This document shows, piece by piece, positions 25,134 through 34,717 of a DNA stretch of 64,000 nt (positions are counted from its first letter, which is position 1; each line of letters begins with the position of its first letter). This stretch comes from Paracoccus onubensis (GTDB lineage: Bacteria > Pseudomonadota > Alphaproteobacteria > Rhodobacterales > Rhodobacteraceae). Under the pieces are notes generated by a model that saw only the letters and a program-made list of their open reading frames with translations, was not told where the DNA came from and ran no database searches. Both the position numbers and the translations under genes were made by a program. The stretch spans positions 1 to 64,000 of the forward strand of contig NZ_QZCG01000009.1 in assembly GCF_003591515.1 (NCBI RefSeq), read 5' to 3'.

Positions 25134-25625
25134 CTACTTTTTCGACGACTTCTTGGCATCGTTCACTGCGGTGACAGCGAGTGATGTCAACTTGCTATTC
25201 GCCGCCTTCTCTTCGTCAAGTATCGAAGTAAGGAGTGTATGCGCTTCATCATGACCAAGTTCTTTGGCCCATTCCCGAAGCGTACCGTACCGCGCGATCT
25301 CGTAATGTTCGACTGCTTGTGCCGCACCGATCAACGCGACATCGAGCGCATGACCCGATGCCTCTTCAATCAGCCCATCGGCCTCTTTGAGCAAACCATC
25401 CATTGCATCGCATTTTTCGCCCTCGGCTTTCTTGCCGATAGACTTGAACACGGCTTCCAGCGTTTTGATGTGGCCCTTGGTTTCTTTCAGGTGGTCATCT
25501 ATCGCCGCCTTCAACTCGGCATTGTTGACCGATTTCGATACCATAGGCAGCGCTTTGGACAAGGCATTCTCGGCCCAGTAGATATCTTGCAAGGTGTGTT
25601 CGAAGGCATCTGCTAACGTTTTCAT
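25134..25625 (-). CDS. Ferritin-like DUF892 (YciE/YciF) protein
   Basis: 163 residues from ATG 25625 (a GTG at 25628 is possible). TLADAFEHTLQDIYWAENAL and HLKETKGHIKTLEAVF, EHYEIARYGTLREWAKELGH carry the Glu/His metal-ligand pattern of the four-helix DUF892 family, a stress-induced ferritin-like group. The C-terminus is Lys/Ser rich. It is a minus-strand gene in a plus-strand late region and has its own EcfG-type promoter. Confidence 0.9.
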   Translation of the reverse strand: MKTLADAFEHTLQDIYWAENALSKALPMVSKSVNNAELKAAIDDHLKETKGHIKTLEAVFKSIGKKAEGEKCDAMDGLLKEADGLIEEASGHALDVALIGAAQAVEHYEIARYGTLREWAKELGHDEAHTLLTSILDEEKAANSKLTSLAVTAVNDAKKSSKK

Positions 25626-25666
25626 CACTATGTATCCTCTTTTTGCGTCCCTCGACCGCTCTAACC

Positions 25667-25691
25667 AACGTTCAACTGAAAGTGAGGTTCC
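25667..25691 (-). promoter_or_regulatory. EcfG-type general-stress promoter
   Basis: On the minus strand GGAAC (25691-25687), 16 bases, then CGTT (25670-25667): the consensus of the alphaproteobacterial general-stress sigma factor EcfG. It lies 42 bases before the DUF892 start codon. Confidence 0.75.
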
Positions 25692-25800
25692 AACTCTTCA
25701 ACCGCGCCGCCTGGATCATCCCCTCGCAGGTGTTCTATGTTTCCGCGTTCTGGCAGCGTCCTGACATCAGGCTGGGCTTGCTTATGCTCCCCGGCACTTC

Positions 25801-25971
25801 TCAGGACGCTTCCTGATCGCGGGGCTCAGAATCTTCAAGGATTTGTACGACCCGCACAGCCAACTCTTTCGCGTCGCCGCATTCGACCTTCAATTCGCCG
25901 CACGCTCGAATAACGGCCGTCATGATGTCTCGCCGCACAATACCGTCAAGAATTTCCACATCTTTCGTCAT
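25801..25971 (-). CDS. Small hypothetical protein
   Basis: 56 residues, MTKDVEILDGIVRRDIMTAV ... ECGDAKELAVRVVQILEDSE. GGAG lies eight bases before ATG 25971; the long upstream frame lacks such a site. Mostly helical, acidic. Function unknown. Confidence 0.58.
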   Translation of the reverse strand: MTKDVEILDGIVRRDIMTAVIRACGELKVECGDAKELAVRVVQILEDSEPRDQEAS

Positions 25972-26099
25972 ATGGTCTCTCCCTTGTTTGGCTGGTTCTG
26001 CGTGTTTTGTCCGCAGTCCCATTAAGCGCATACAATAATAACTCGCATGCGCTATTTGCGTTCCGCTCGTTTGCCGCTTCACCCCTGATGGGACTGTAT

Positions 26100-26822
26100 A
26101 TGCTGAAAATCGCGATTGAAGACCGACAGCTGCGCAAAAACATGCGCCAGTTGGCAGAGCGTGACGTCCGGTGGGCGGCAAAGTTCGCGCTGGACGATAC
26201 AGCGGTTGATGTTCTGACACATGTGCAGGATCGGATGGGCGAAGTCTTCGACCGGCCAACCCGGTTCACGAAAAACGCCTTCATGGTGAAGAAGGCACAT
26301 ACCCGCGACCTTGAAGCACAAGTCACAGAGCGGCCATCCGTCGGCAGGCGTCACTACCTGAAGGCGCAGGAGTTCGGCGGTCAAAGACGCCAGACCGGGT
26401 TGGAAAGCCTGCTGGACGCACGACTCGGATACGATGGAATCATCTCTGCCGTCACTCCGGCCGGCGGCGCTAAGCTGAATGCCTATGGCAACTGGTCGAC
26501 CGGTGAACGCAACCAGGCGCTGTCGGCTGTGCAGGCTCAGCGGGATGCCACGGCAAACACGACCAAGCGGTCACGGCGCAGAAACAGGAAGCGGGCCGGT
26601 TTCTTCGTGCCGCGCGCTGGCTCGAAGCTATCGCCCGGCATCTGGAAGCGGAATGCGGACGGCTCAATCCAGAAAGTGATGCACTTCACGCGAGCCATTC
26701 CGGTGTACGATGAGCGCCTGGGCTTCTTCGATGGTGCCGAGCAGGTTTGGCGTGACCGCCTGCCCCTGCATTTGCGGCGGACCATCGGGCGCGCGGTCGA
26801 TCGAATGCACAGCCGCGCCTGA
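26100..26822 (+). CDS. Phage structural-type protein (possible minor tail / head completion)
   Basis: About 240 residues from ATG 26100. LKIAIEDRQLRKNMRQLAER and ALDDTAVDVLTHVQDRMGEVFDRPTRFT resemble the start of minor tail (Z-like) or neck proteins that coat the joining region. The middle is very basic (KRSRRRNRKRAGF). It sits just before the terminase genes; the exact family is not certain. Confidence 0.55.
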   Translation: MLKIAIEDRQLRKNMRQLAERDVRWAAKFALDDTAVDVLTHVQDRMGEVFDRPTRFTKNAFMVKKAHTRDLEAQVTERPSVGRRHYLKAQEFGGQRRQTGLESLLDARLGYDGIISAVTPAGGAKLNAYGNWSTGERNQALSAVQAQRDATANTTKRSRRRNRKRAGFFVPRAGSKLSPGIWKRNADGSIQKVMHFTRAIPVYDERLGFFDGAEQVWRDRLPLHLRRTIGRAVDRMHSRA

Positions 26823-26941
26823 ATTTCGGCGGGTCCTTCCAAGCCCTGATCGCTCGGGGGTTATTCGCGCCCCGATGGTTCAGTGCCCCTTAACACTTTG
26901 GAAAGCCTTAACCGGCTTAACAACTGGAATGGTAAAGGAAC

Positions 26942-27559
26942 ATGTCGAACCTGAATGCCACTGAACTTGCGGCCAAGCTGGATGTCTCGAAAGCACGGAT
27001 CAGCCAGTATGTGAGCGAGGGAAAGCTGGACGGCTGCTATACCGGCGAAGGACGGTCGCGCAGATTCGACATCGAGAAGGTTTCTGCGGCGCTTGGACGT
27101 CGCCTCGATCCTGGCCAGATGATGGGCAACGGCTCTGAGACCCGCAAGGCGCTGCGCAACATCGAAGCCGGGGAATCTCCGCCGCCGCGAGCGCAGAAAG
27201 CCGACACGCCGCTGCCGCCGAATGATCCGGACCGCTATGAGTTGGCCCGCATACTCAATGCCGAAGAGGATGCCCGCCGCAAGCGTCGGGATAACGAACG
27301 TGACGAAGGCCGATGGGTGCTGGCCGAAGAGGTTGCCCGGCACACCGCCCGCACGATGGCGCAGGAGGTTGCCCAGTTTGAAACGGCATTGCGCGACGGG
27401 GCCCGAGCGGTCGCCGATGCGCTTGGCGTCGATTTCCGCGAGGTGCGCAAGATCATGATGGATCAGTGGCGGGCGCACAGGGCGAGCCGGTCGGAACAGT
27501 TGCAGGCTGAATCTTCGATCGCACCGATGTCGGACACCGAAACCGGGGCGCAGGTCTGA
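26942..27559 (+). CDS. Terminase small subunit, Nu1-like
   Basis: 205 residues. The N-terminal winged helix-turn-helix NATELAAKLDVSKARISQYV ... GKLDGCYTGEGRSRRFD recognises cos or pac DNA; a helical C-terminal part (EVAQFETALRDGARAVADAL, DFREVRKIMMDQWRAHR) binds the large subunit. It directly precedes the GpA-like large subunit. Confidence 0.88.
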   Translation: MSNLNATELAAKLDVSKARISQYVSEGKLDGCYTGEGRSRRFDIEKVSAALGRRLDPGQMMGNGSETRKALRNIEAGESPPPRAQKADTPLPPNDPDRYELARILNAEEDARRKRRDNERDEGRWVLAEEVARHTARTMAQEVAQFETALRDGARAVADALGVDFREVRKIMMDQWRAHRASRSEQLQAESSIAPMSDTETGAQV

Positions 27560-27560
27560 C

Positions 27561-29603
27561 ATGGGGTTTCTGTCGTCTGCCGAGGCTGCGGTTCTTCGCG
27601 GTCTCGCAAACGCTATGACACCCCCGCCACCGCCGGACATTACCCGGTGGTGCGAAGACAATATTGTGTTTGATGAACGATCACCCTTCCCCGGCCCTTT
27701 CCGGATCGACCGTTTTCCTTTTCTGCGAGATATCCACGAGGCACTTAGCCCTGAACATCCGGCACGCGAAGTCACGCTGCGCGGGAGTGCCCAATGGGGC
27801 AAGACGATTTCAGTTCTGAACCCGACGATTGCGGCATGGCATGAATACGGGCCGCTCGATAGTCTGGTCGTTCACCCGACCACCTCATCCGCAACGGAAT
27901 GGGTGCGCAACAAATGGATGCCGATGCGTCGTCAGGCCCCGAGCCTGCGCGCGGTATTCGGCGAAGGTCGCGGAGAACAAACAGACACGTTGTCCAATCA
28001 GGAAACCCTGCGTCGGGACGGGTCGCTCAAAGTGGTCAGTGCCGGGTCGCCAGACGATCTCGCCGGCACGACACGCCGCCTCGTGATCATGGATGACGTG
28101 GCCAAATTCGAGATGACGCCGAAGGGCGATCCCGAGCAGCTGGCCGCCAGCCGCGCTTCGGGTTTCGAGGATGCCAAGATCGGCCGGATTTCCACTCCGC
28201 AGATCGCTGGCACATGTCGGATCACACGTGCGTTCAACCGTTCGACTCAGATGTTCTATCACGTGCCCTGCCCGCATTGCGGTAACATGGCGCCGCTGAC
28301 CTGGGAGAATTTCCGCAAGAATATTGACCCGGAAAACCTGCATGCCGCGCATTTCACGTGTGAGGCGTGCAACGAGGCCATCTCTCACGCGCACAAAACC
28401 GCCATGGTGGCGGCAGGAAAGTGGATCGCGCATAATCCTCGTGGCGATCATCCGGGGTTTCACCTTTGGCGGGCGTATGTGCCGCAGCGGGATTGGGCCT
28501 CGATCGCCGTCGAGTTCGCCCAGGTTATGGGCTGGACCGGTGTCCAGGCCGACATCAAAACCGAGGACGAGACGCGCGAGAGCGTCGAGGAAGAAACCGA
28601 GCAGACTTTCTGGAACGATGTCCTTGGGCTACCATTTGAGCAGGCCTCGAAAGGCCCGGACTGGGAAAAGCTGCGCGACCGGACGGAGAATGCCGAGGAA
28701 ACGCAGGTGCTGGCTCGATCGATCGTTCCGGCATGCGGGGTGCTGTTGACCGCCGGGGTCGATTGTCAGGCGGATCGGATCGAGGTGACGATCTGCGCCT
28801 ACGGGCGCAATTATCGTCGCTGGGTGATCGACCATCGGATCATCCCGCATCATATCGGCGATGACGAAGGCCGCGCCGGCCTGGACGCGCTGCTGAAATC
28901 GACATGGCGCACTACACTGGGGCTGAGATTGCCGCTGGACATGATGGCGGTCGATGAGGGGGCCTTTACCGAGGATGTGCGGGACTGGGCGAAAAAATAT
29001 CCCTGGACGCGGGTGATCTTGATCAAGGGATCGTCCTCGGCCAATGGTCCGACGCTGCGCCCGCAATCGGATCGCCGGGCCAATGGTCGGGTGATCAAGC
29101 GTCAGAAGCGCGGCTGGATGTTGAATGTCAGCCAGATGAAGGCGGATTTCTACGCCTGGCTGGCCAAGGAAGATCCTGAAGAACGCGGTTTCGTCTCCTT
29201 CGCCCGTGATCTGGGCGATGAATATTATCGCCAGATCACCTCCGAAGTGCGGGTGCTGAAACGCGCCCCCTCGGGCGTGATGGTGTCGCGCTGGGAATTG
29301 GTCGAGCCGTCGCGGCGCAATGAGTGCCTCGACACGATGATCTATTCCGAGGCCGCCGCCCGAAAGAAAGGCTGGACGGCCATGACCGATGGTCAGTGGG
29401 ATGTCCTCGAGGCTGCTCGCGGCGTTGCCGCGCCAGAAGATCAGGGAGACCTGTTCGATGCGGCCATGCCGGTAGTGCCGCTGTCCGAACGGGCCATGCC
29501 GGTGGAACCGCAACCGGAACAGTCACCGGAGGCTGAAGCCGCGCAGGAAACCAGACCGCAGCCAGGTGGATGGCTCGGCAATCGCAAGGGGAAATGGTTG
29601 TGA
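27561..29603 (+). CDS. Terminase large subunit, GpA family
   Basis: 680 residues. The ATPase domain has Walker A GSAQWGKT (about 75-82), Walker B LVIMDDVAKFE (174-184) and a CPHCG...CEAC zinc knuckle. The nuclease domain starts at GVDCQADRIEVTICAYGR. This is the lambda GpA type, which cuts concatemers at cos-like sites and drives DNA into the prohead. The last 60 residues are Pro/Glu rich. Confidence 0.94.
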   Translation: MGFLSSAEAAVLRGLANAMTPPPPPDITRWCEDNIVFDERSPFPGPFRIDRFPFLRDIHEALSPEHPAREVTLRGSAQWGKTISVLNPTIAAWHEYGPLDSLVVHPTTSSATEWVRNKWMPMRRQAPSLRAVFGEGRGEQTDTLSNQETLRRDGSLKVVSAGSPDDLAGTTRRLVIMDDVAKFEMTPKGDPEQLAASRASGFEDAKIGRISTPQIAGTCRITRAFNRSTQMFYHVPCPHCGNMAPLTWENFRKNIDPENLHAAHFTCEACNEAISHAHKTAMVAAGKWIAHNPRGDHPGFHLWRAYVPQRDWASIAVEFAQVMGWTGVQADIKTEDETRESVEEETEQTFWNDVLGLPFEQASKGPDWEKLRDRTENAEETQVLARSIVPACGVLLTAGVDCQADRIEVTICAYGRNYRRWVIDHRIIPHHIGDDEGRAGLDALLKSTWRTTLGLRLPLDMMAVDEGAFTEDVRDWAKKYPWTRVILIKGSSSANGPTLRPQSDRRANGRVIKRQKRGWMLNVSQMKADFYAWLAKEDPEERGFVSFARDLGDEYYRQITSEVRVLKRAPSGVMVSRWELVEPSRRNECLDTMIYSEAAARKKGWTAMTDGQWDVLEAARGVAAPEDQGDLFDAAMPVVPLSERAMPVEPQPEQSPEAEAAQETRPQPGGWLGNRKGKWL

Positions 29604-29800
29604 CCACACCTTGGACGATCCAGCAATACCAGACGCTGGTGATGATGATCGCCAAAGGCGTCACCAACCTCGAAGTGAATGGTGAAAAGGTCGCCTATCG
29701 CAGCCTGGATGAGATGATGCGCATCAAGTCCATGATGGAACGCGATCTCGGCCTCGTGTCCGTCTCGCGCCAGCAATATCCGGCATTCCGGAAAGGGTGA
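29600..29800 (+). CDS. Head-tail joining protein, gpW-like
   Basis: 66 residues if started at GTG 29600, which overlaps the terminase stop and has AAGGGG eight bases upstream; ATG 29594 is the alternative. TPWTIQQYQTLVMMIAKGVT and VNGEKVAYRSLDEMMRIKSM match the lambda gpW layout. The protein plugs the connector after packaging. Confidence 0.8.
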   Translation: MTTPWTIQQYQTLVMMIAKGVTNLEVNGEKVAYRSLDEMMRIKSMMERDLGLVSVSRQQYPAFRKG

Positions 29801-29804
29801 TCTG

Positions 29805-31355
29805 ATGAACCTGATCGACAAGACCATTGCGGCGGTGGCACCGCAGTGGGGCCTTCGCCGTGCCCGCGCCCGACTGGCGATCACCGCCCATTACGATGCA
29901 GCCAAGGTTGGCCGGCGGACATCCAGTCTGCGTGCATCGCGCACGGATGCGGATGGTGCTGCGCGTGGCCGGGACCGGATGGCGGCTTTCGGTCGCGACA
30001 TGGTGCGCAACACGCCATTCGCGGCACGGGCGCAAACGGTGATCACCGGTGCCGTGGTTGGCGACGGGATCATTCCCAAGGTCACTTGCGCCTATCCCGA
30101 TCTGAACGATCAGGTGATCAAGCGCATCCGCCAGCGCGGGTTGCGCCGGATTGAACAGCATCTCGACAGCTGCCTGATCGACCGGGCCGGTCGCCTGAAC
30201 CTGTATGGTCTGCAACAGCTGGCCATGCGGACCATTGTCGAATCTGGCGAGGTGCTGATCCGGTTGCATAGCGAGGATGTGCCGGGCGGGCTGCCATTCC
30301 AGATCGAGGTCCTGGAACCGGATTATCTCGATACCGGGCGCTATGGCTGGACATCGGACGGTGCGGAAATCCGCGAAGGGATCGAATTCGATGCTGCCGG
30401 ACGACGTGCGGCCTATTGGCTGTTCCCCGAGCATCCGGGGGCGGACTGGTCGCCGCATACCAGATCGGGCGTATCGGAGCGCGTCCCGGCGGATGAGGTT
30501 TGGCATGTCTATCGCCTCGACCGGCCCGGCCAGAATCGCGGCGTGACATGGTTTGCACCGGTGATGATGCGACTTCAGGACCTGGGCGATTTCGGTGATG
30601 CGCAGTTAATGCGCCAGAAGATATCTGCCTGTTTCGCGGCCTTTCGGATCGGGGGCGACGAGTCGAAGGCGTCGGAGTTCACGGAACTGGCTCCGGGGCT
30701 GATCTATGATCTGGGTGACGCGGAAGAGGTCAGGTTCGCCGAACCTCCCGGCGTCGATGGCTATGACGAGTTCACCCGAAACCTGTTGCGTTCGGTCGCA
30801 GCGGACATGGGCGTGACCTACGAGGCTCTGACTGGCGATCTTAGCCAGGTCAATTTCAGTTCTGCCCGGATGGGACGGCTGGAAATGGATCAGAATATCA
30901 GTGCCTGGCAGCATCTGATGCTGATCCCGCAGATGATGCAGCCGCTGGCCTCGCTGTTCGTGAAGGCGTGGCAGTCCGTCGATGGAGAAGAATTGGCCGA
31001 TGCGGGTCTGCCTGGAGATATCTGGGATCACCTCGACCTGTCCTGGGTGCCTCCGCGCAAGATCATCGTCGATCCCGCGCGCGAGTTCTCCGCGCTGCGC
31101 GAAGCGGTGCGCTCAGGCTTTGCCTCTCGCCAGCAGGTCATTCGCCAGCTTGGGATCGATCCCGAACGGCTGCTGGAGGAAATCGCGCAGGATCGTGATG
31201 AGGCGGATCGCCTGCAGCTGCCATTCGACAGCGATCCGCGAGCGGATGTGTCACGCCAGACTTCGGCAGGCATCGGCGTCGAAGAGGTGATCGAGGAAAT
31301 GCAGGCACGCGCGCGCGCCGGGCAAGCCGAAGGCAAGATCAGGAGAATACGATGA
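29805..31355 (+). CDS. Phage portal protein, lambda family
   Basis: 516 residues. RDMVRNTPFAARAQTVITGAVVGDGI, MRTIVESGEVLIRL, VLEPDYLDTGRYG, VWHVYRLDRPGQNRGVTWFAP and FSSARMGRLEMD are typical of the lambda GpB portal family, the dodecameric DNA channel of the head. Its stop overlaps the start of the protease-capsid gene. Confidence 0.94.
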   Translation: MNLIDKTIAAVAPQWGLRRARARLAITAHYDAAKVGRRTSSLRASRTDADGAARGRDRMAAFGRDMVRNTPFAARAQTVITGAVVGDGIIPKVTCAYPDLNDQVIKRIRQRGLRRIEQHLDSCLIDRAGRLNLYGLQQLAMRTIVESGEVLIRLHSEDVPGGLPFQIEVLEPDYLDTGRYGWTSDGAEIREGIEFDAAGRRAAYWLFPEHPGADWSPHTRSGVSERVPADEVWHVYRLDRPGQNRGVTWFAPVMMRLQDLGDFGDAQLMRQKISACFAAFRIGGDESKASEFTELAPGLIYDLGDAEEVRFAEPPGVDGYDEFTRNLLRSVAADMGVTYEALTGDLSQVNFSSARMGRLEMDQNISAWQHLMLIPQMMQPLASLFVKAWQSVDGEELADAGLPGDIWDHLDLSWVPPRKIIVDPAREFSALREAVRSGFASRQQVIRQLGIDPERLLEEIAQDRDEADRLQLPFDSDPRADVSRQTSAGIGVEEVIEEMQARARAGQAEGKIRRIR

Positions 31356-33466
31356 ACGAACTTCTGCTTTACGGAACAGTGGGCTCGTCTTTCTGGGATG
31401 AGGAATTTTTCACGGCAAAAACGGTGCGTGAATCCTTGGCCGGAATGAGTGGCCCGTTAACGGTCAGGATCAACTCGGGCGGCGGGATCGCGACCGAAGG
31501 TCAGGCAATTTACACGGCACTGCGCGCATATGATGGCCCGGTCGATATCGTGGTCGAGGGCATCGCGGCCTCCGCCGCCAGCTTGATCGCGATGGCGGGC
31601 GACTCCATCACAATGTCTCTCGGCTCGATCATGATGGTCCATGACCCGGCCAGTTGGTGGATCGACGGGCGCGGTACCGAGGAAGACCATCTGCATGCTG
31701 CCAAGGGTCTTGGGGTCATCGCCACCGCCTATGCCGGGATTTACGCCAAGCGTGCCGGGATCACCGTAGACGAAGCCCGCGCCATCATGAAATCGGAAAC
31801 ATATTTCGATGGGCCCGGCGCCGTTGATGCGGGCTTTGCGACCGCATCCGATGATGACGGCGATCAGATCGAACCCGCCGCATTCGATTACGGCCTGTAT
31901 CGAAACGCACCTGCCAATCTGAAAGCCGTCTCGGGAAGATTGTCTCGCGACCGGCAACGCTCCGAGGTCTTTGCCATGATGGCAGGGCCCAATTTCACCA
32001 GTGGCAAGAAAGGGAAACCTATGCCGAAATCCAAAATGACGGCCAGTGCGGTCGCTGAAGACGACGACATCGCGGCGATCGAGGAAGACGATACCGAGAT
32101 GCAGGGTGATGAGGATCAGGTCGATCCGGAAGCTCGCGCCGAAGGTGATCAGCCAGAGGCCGAAAACGATGACGATCCTGAGGCGGAAGAAGATGAGGAT
32201 GCTCCCAAGGCAAGCGCCTCGCAGATCATGGCCGTGGTCAATATGTGCGCACTTCATGGTGCGCCGGATCGCGCGGCCGATTTTGTCAATCGCGGCCTGA
32301 CGCCGAAACAGGCTTATGCCGAACTGACCAGCAAAGGGGACAAGAAGGTGAAGATCAATGGTCGCGGTCCCAGTGCCCGCATCATCCGTGATGAGCGTGC
32401 AACGCGCCGGCAGGGCCTTGAAGAAGCGATCGTCGCGCGCATGTCCCGGACCGGCGACGTTCGTGGTCCTGGCCGCGAATACATGTCGATGACCCTTGCC
32501 GAAATGGCGATGGCCGGCATGGGCCGTCGCGATCGCGTCGCGCGCGGCGGAGGTGAGCAGCGCGCAATCGAAATGGCGTTTTCGTCGCATACCACCAGCG
32601 ACTTCCCCGCCGTCTTCGAGAACGCCATGAACAAGCGTCTCGCGACGGCCTATGCCGCTGCGCAACCGGTCTACCGCGCTATTGCCGAACGGATTGACTT
32701 CACCGATTTCCGTCCCCATCCGATCGCGCAAGTGGGCGACTGGCCGACGCTCTTGCCTGTCGAAGAATCCGGAGAGATCAAGTACGGCACCGTCAGCGAC
32801 AAGAAGGAAAGCGTGGCCCTGGTCGCCTATGCCCGCGCATTCCGGATCACGCGCCAGATGATGGTGAATGACGATCTGTCTGCCATCGACAGGATCATCA
32901 ACACCCGCGGGCGCGCGGTGGCGGCCTTCGAAGACGCAACCTTCTTCGCGATGATGTTGTCGGGATCGGGCAATGACGGCCCGACGCTTCTGGAAACCGG
33001 TCGCCGGGTCTTCAATACCACCGATGGAACCAAGGCCGGAACGGCCTCCGCAATTACTCCGGCGGGCGTGTCGGCCGGATATGCCGCAATGCGGAAGCGG
33101 AAGGGCGTGTCCGGTGAATCCTTCCTGGCCGTCGAGCCGAGAATCCTGCTGACTGGTCCCGACAAGGAATTCGAGGCCATGCAACTTCTGGCTCCGATCC
33201 AGGCTGCGCAGGCATCGAACGTCAACCCCTATGTCGGAAAGCTTAACCCGGCGACGACACCTTATATCACCGGCAATGCCTGGTACATGTTCGCGGACCC
33301 ATCGGAGGTTCCCGTGTTCATGTACGGCTATCTGCAGGGCGAAGAAGGTCCGCGCCTGCGCACTGATGAGCCGTTCGGCCAGCAGGGTGTCGCCTATTCG
33401 GTCGAACTCGATTTCGGCTGTGGCGCTACCGATTTCCGTGGCGGCTTCAAGAACGCCGGCGCCTGA
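31352..33466 (+). CDS. Fused ClpP-like prohead protease / major capsid protein
   Basis: 704 residues in one frame. Residues 1-190 are a ClpP-type protease with VRINSGGGIATEGQAIYTAL, nucleophile Ser74 in EGIAASAASL and His97 in MMVHDPAS. A very acidic linker (about 228-288) with runs of Asp/Glu is placed like a scaffold. The C-terminal half from about 350 is a Mu T-like capsid protein (FSSHTTSDFPAVFENAMNKR ... FRITRQMMVNDDLSAIDRII). Self-cleavage should release the shell protein. No frameshift or stop separates the parts. Confidence 0.9.
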   Translation: MNELLLYGTVGSSFWDEEFFTAKTVRESLAGMSGPLTVRINSGGGIATEGQAIYTALRAYDGPVDIVVEGIAASAASLIAMAGDSITMSLGSIMMVHDPASWWIDGRGTEEDHLHAAKGLGVIATAYAGIYAKRAGITVDEARAIMKSETYFDGPGAVDAGFATASDDDGDQIEPAAFDYGLYRNAPANLKAVSGRLSRDRQRSEVFAMMAGPNFTSGKKGKPMPKSKMTASAVAEDDDIAAIEEDDTEMQGDEDQVDPEARAEGDQPEAENDDDPEAEEDEDAPKASASQIMAVVNMCALHGAPDRAADFVNRGLTPKQAYAELTSKGDKKVKINGRGPSARIIRDERATRRQGLEEAIVARMSRTGDVRGPGREYMSMTLAEMAMAGMGRRDRVARGGGEQRAIEMAFSSHTTSDFPAVFENAMNKRLATAYAAAQPVYRAIAERIDFTDFRPHPIAQVGDWPTLLPVEESGEIKYGTVSDKKESVALVAYARAFRITRQMMVNDDLSAIDRIINTRGRAVAAFEDATFFAMMLSGSGNDGPTLLETGRRVFNTTDGTKAGTASAITPAGVSAGYAAMRKRKGVSGESFLAVEPRILLTGPDKEFEAMQLLAPIQAAQASNVNPYVGKLNPATTPYITGNAWYMFADPSEVPVFMYGYLQGEEGPRLRTDEPFGQQGVAYSVELDFGCGATDFRGGFKNAGA

Positions 33467-33484
33467 TCGGGCGGCGACATCCAG

Positions 33485-33520
33485 ATGACGAAAGGGCGCC
33501 CGCAGGCGTCCTTTCGTCAT
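33485..33520 (+). terminator. Very stable hairpin after the capsid gene
   Basis: Positions 33485-33500 and 33505-33520 form a 16-bp stem with one G-U pair and the tetraloop CGCA. No T-run follows, and translation resumes 27 bases later, so it may work as an mRNA-stability or attenuation element that raises capsid yield. Confidence 0.55.
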
Positions 33521-33546
33521 TCATGCATCATGAAGGGAAAATAGTC

Positions 33547-33894
33547 ATGGCAAAGAATTTCGTTCAGCCGGGTCATGTGGTCACCCTGACCGCGCCCGGT
33601 GCGGTGACCAGCGGAGCGCTGGTACAGGTTGGAATGCTGGTTGGAGTCGCGCAGTTCGACGCGGCCTCCGGTGCTCCGGTAGAATTGGCCCTTGAGGGGG
33701 TTCACGAGTTGTCCAAGGTTTCGGCCCAGGCATGGACTGAAGGTCAGGCGATCTATGTATCCTCGACCGGACTTGCGACCACGGCGGCGACCGGTAATGT
33801 CCTGATCGGTGCTGCTGTTGCCGTTGCGGCCAACCCCTCGCCCACCGGCATGGTCCGTCTGAATGGCGCGGCACCGGCGGCAGCCGCGACCTGA
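33547..33894 (+). CDS. Capsid decoration protein, DUF2190 type
   Basis: 115 residues. MAKNFVQPGHVVTLTAPGAV, GALVQVGMLVGVAQFDAASG, EGVHELSKV and GQAIYVSSTGLATT match DUF2190, a small beta protein that coats the capsid. It follows the capsid gene, the usual place. Confidence 0.85.
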   Translation: MAKNFVQPGHVVTLTAPGAVTSGALVQVGMLVGVAQFDAASGAPVELALEGVHELSKVSAQAWTEGQAIYVSSTGLATTAATGNVLIGAAVAVAANPSPTGMVRLNGAAPAAAAT

Positions 33895-34223
33895 TGACTT
33901 CCGTCTTTGACGGCATGACGGGGATCCTCGCCGATGTGTTCGGTGCCCCCGTCACCTGGCATCCCGCCAATGGCCCTGCCGTCGAGATCCAGTCGATCTT
34001 TCGCGAAAGTCCGATCGAGGTTGACGGGGCTGATGGTCAGATCGTCAGGATTGAGGCACCGACTTGGCGGGTGGCACGTGATCTCGCCCAGGCGGTGGCG
34101 CGCGGAGATCAGGTTACGGTTCCCGACGGGCGAAAATTCCGGGTGATGGTTGTCCATAATACCGGGTCCCCCGCGCGGGACGCTTTTTTCATCTGTGAAC
34201 TGCAAATCGCTGCGGGTGGCTGA
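33894..34223 (+). CDS. Head-tail joining protein (gpFII-type barrel)
   Basis: 109 residues, TGATG overlap with the decoration gene. FDGMTGILADVFGAPVTWHP followed by beta strands and DGRKFRVMVVH fits the small joining-barrel proteins (lambda gpFII / Gifsy-2 barrel) that link head and tail. Confidence 0.75.
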   Translation: MTSVFDGMTGILADVFGAPVTWHPANGPAVEIQSIFRESPIEVDGADGQIVRIEAPTWRVARDLAQAVARGDQVTVPDGRKFRVMVVHNTGSPARDAFFICELQIAAGG

Positions 34224-34224
34224 T

Positions 34225-34656
34225 ATGGCGCATTATCGATCGCAATACCGTCAGGTCGCACTTGCGGCACTCACCGCGCATAGCCGGTTCGCGAGTTTCA
34301 CTCGGCTCAAGGTCTGGGCTGGTTCGATCGACGACCAGACTCTGCCGGTGATTGGCGTGTTGACGCCGCAGGAACGCCGTGAGCAGCCTGGCAAACCATC
34401 CGTCACCTGTCGCACGCTTCTGCAGGTCGTTGTCCGTCGCCTCGGCCACGATGACGTGGAAGATCAGCTCGATGATGACAGCGAACTGATTGAAGCCATT
34501 GTCTCGGACAGCTTTCTCAAAATCCGTCAAGGCTGCTTTCTCGAGGACCTGTCTGTGGTCACCAATACGGACGGTCACAGCAACGTCGCCACGCTGGTGA
34601 TGAGTTTCCGCCTGACCTCCTTCCGCAAAATCCCGTCCCTGCCTCCCGCACCATGA
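34225..34656 (+). CDS. Minor tail / tail terminator-type protein
   Basis: 143 residues from ATG 34225. YRQVALAALTAHSRFASFTR, TLPVIGVLTPQERREQP and TLVMSFRLTSFRKI have the layout of lambda gpU-like tail-terminator proteins. It lies between joining and tail-tube genes, as expected. Confidence 0.72.
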   Translation: MAHYRSQYRQVALAALTAHSRFASFTRLKVWAGSIDDQTLPVIGVLTPQERREQPGKPSVTCRTLLQVVVRRLGHDDVEDQLDDDSELIEAIVSDSFLKIRQGCFLEDLSVVTNTDGHSNVATLVMSFRLTSFRKIPSLPPAP

Positions 34657-34717
34657 TGCAAGGGCGCGACCTGCCCTTCATCACATTCCCCATCTTCAGC
34701 ACCCATTGGAGGGTTCC

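Noticed and set aside
31457-33520. 687-codon open frame on the minus strand
   Set aside because: Antisense to the protease-capsid gene; no ribosome site and no recognisable domain.
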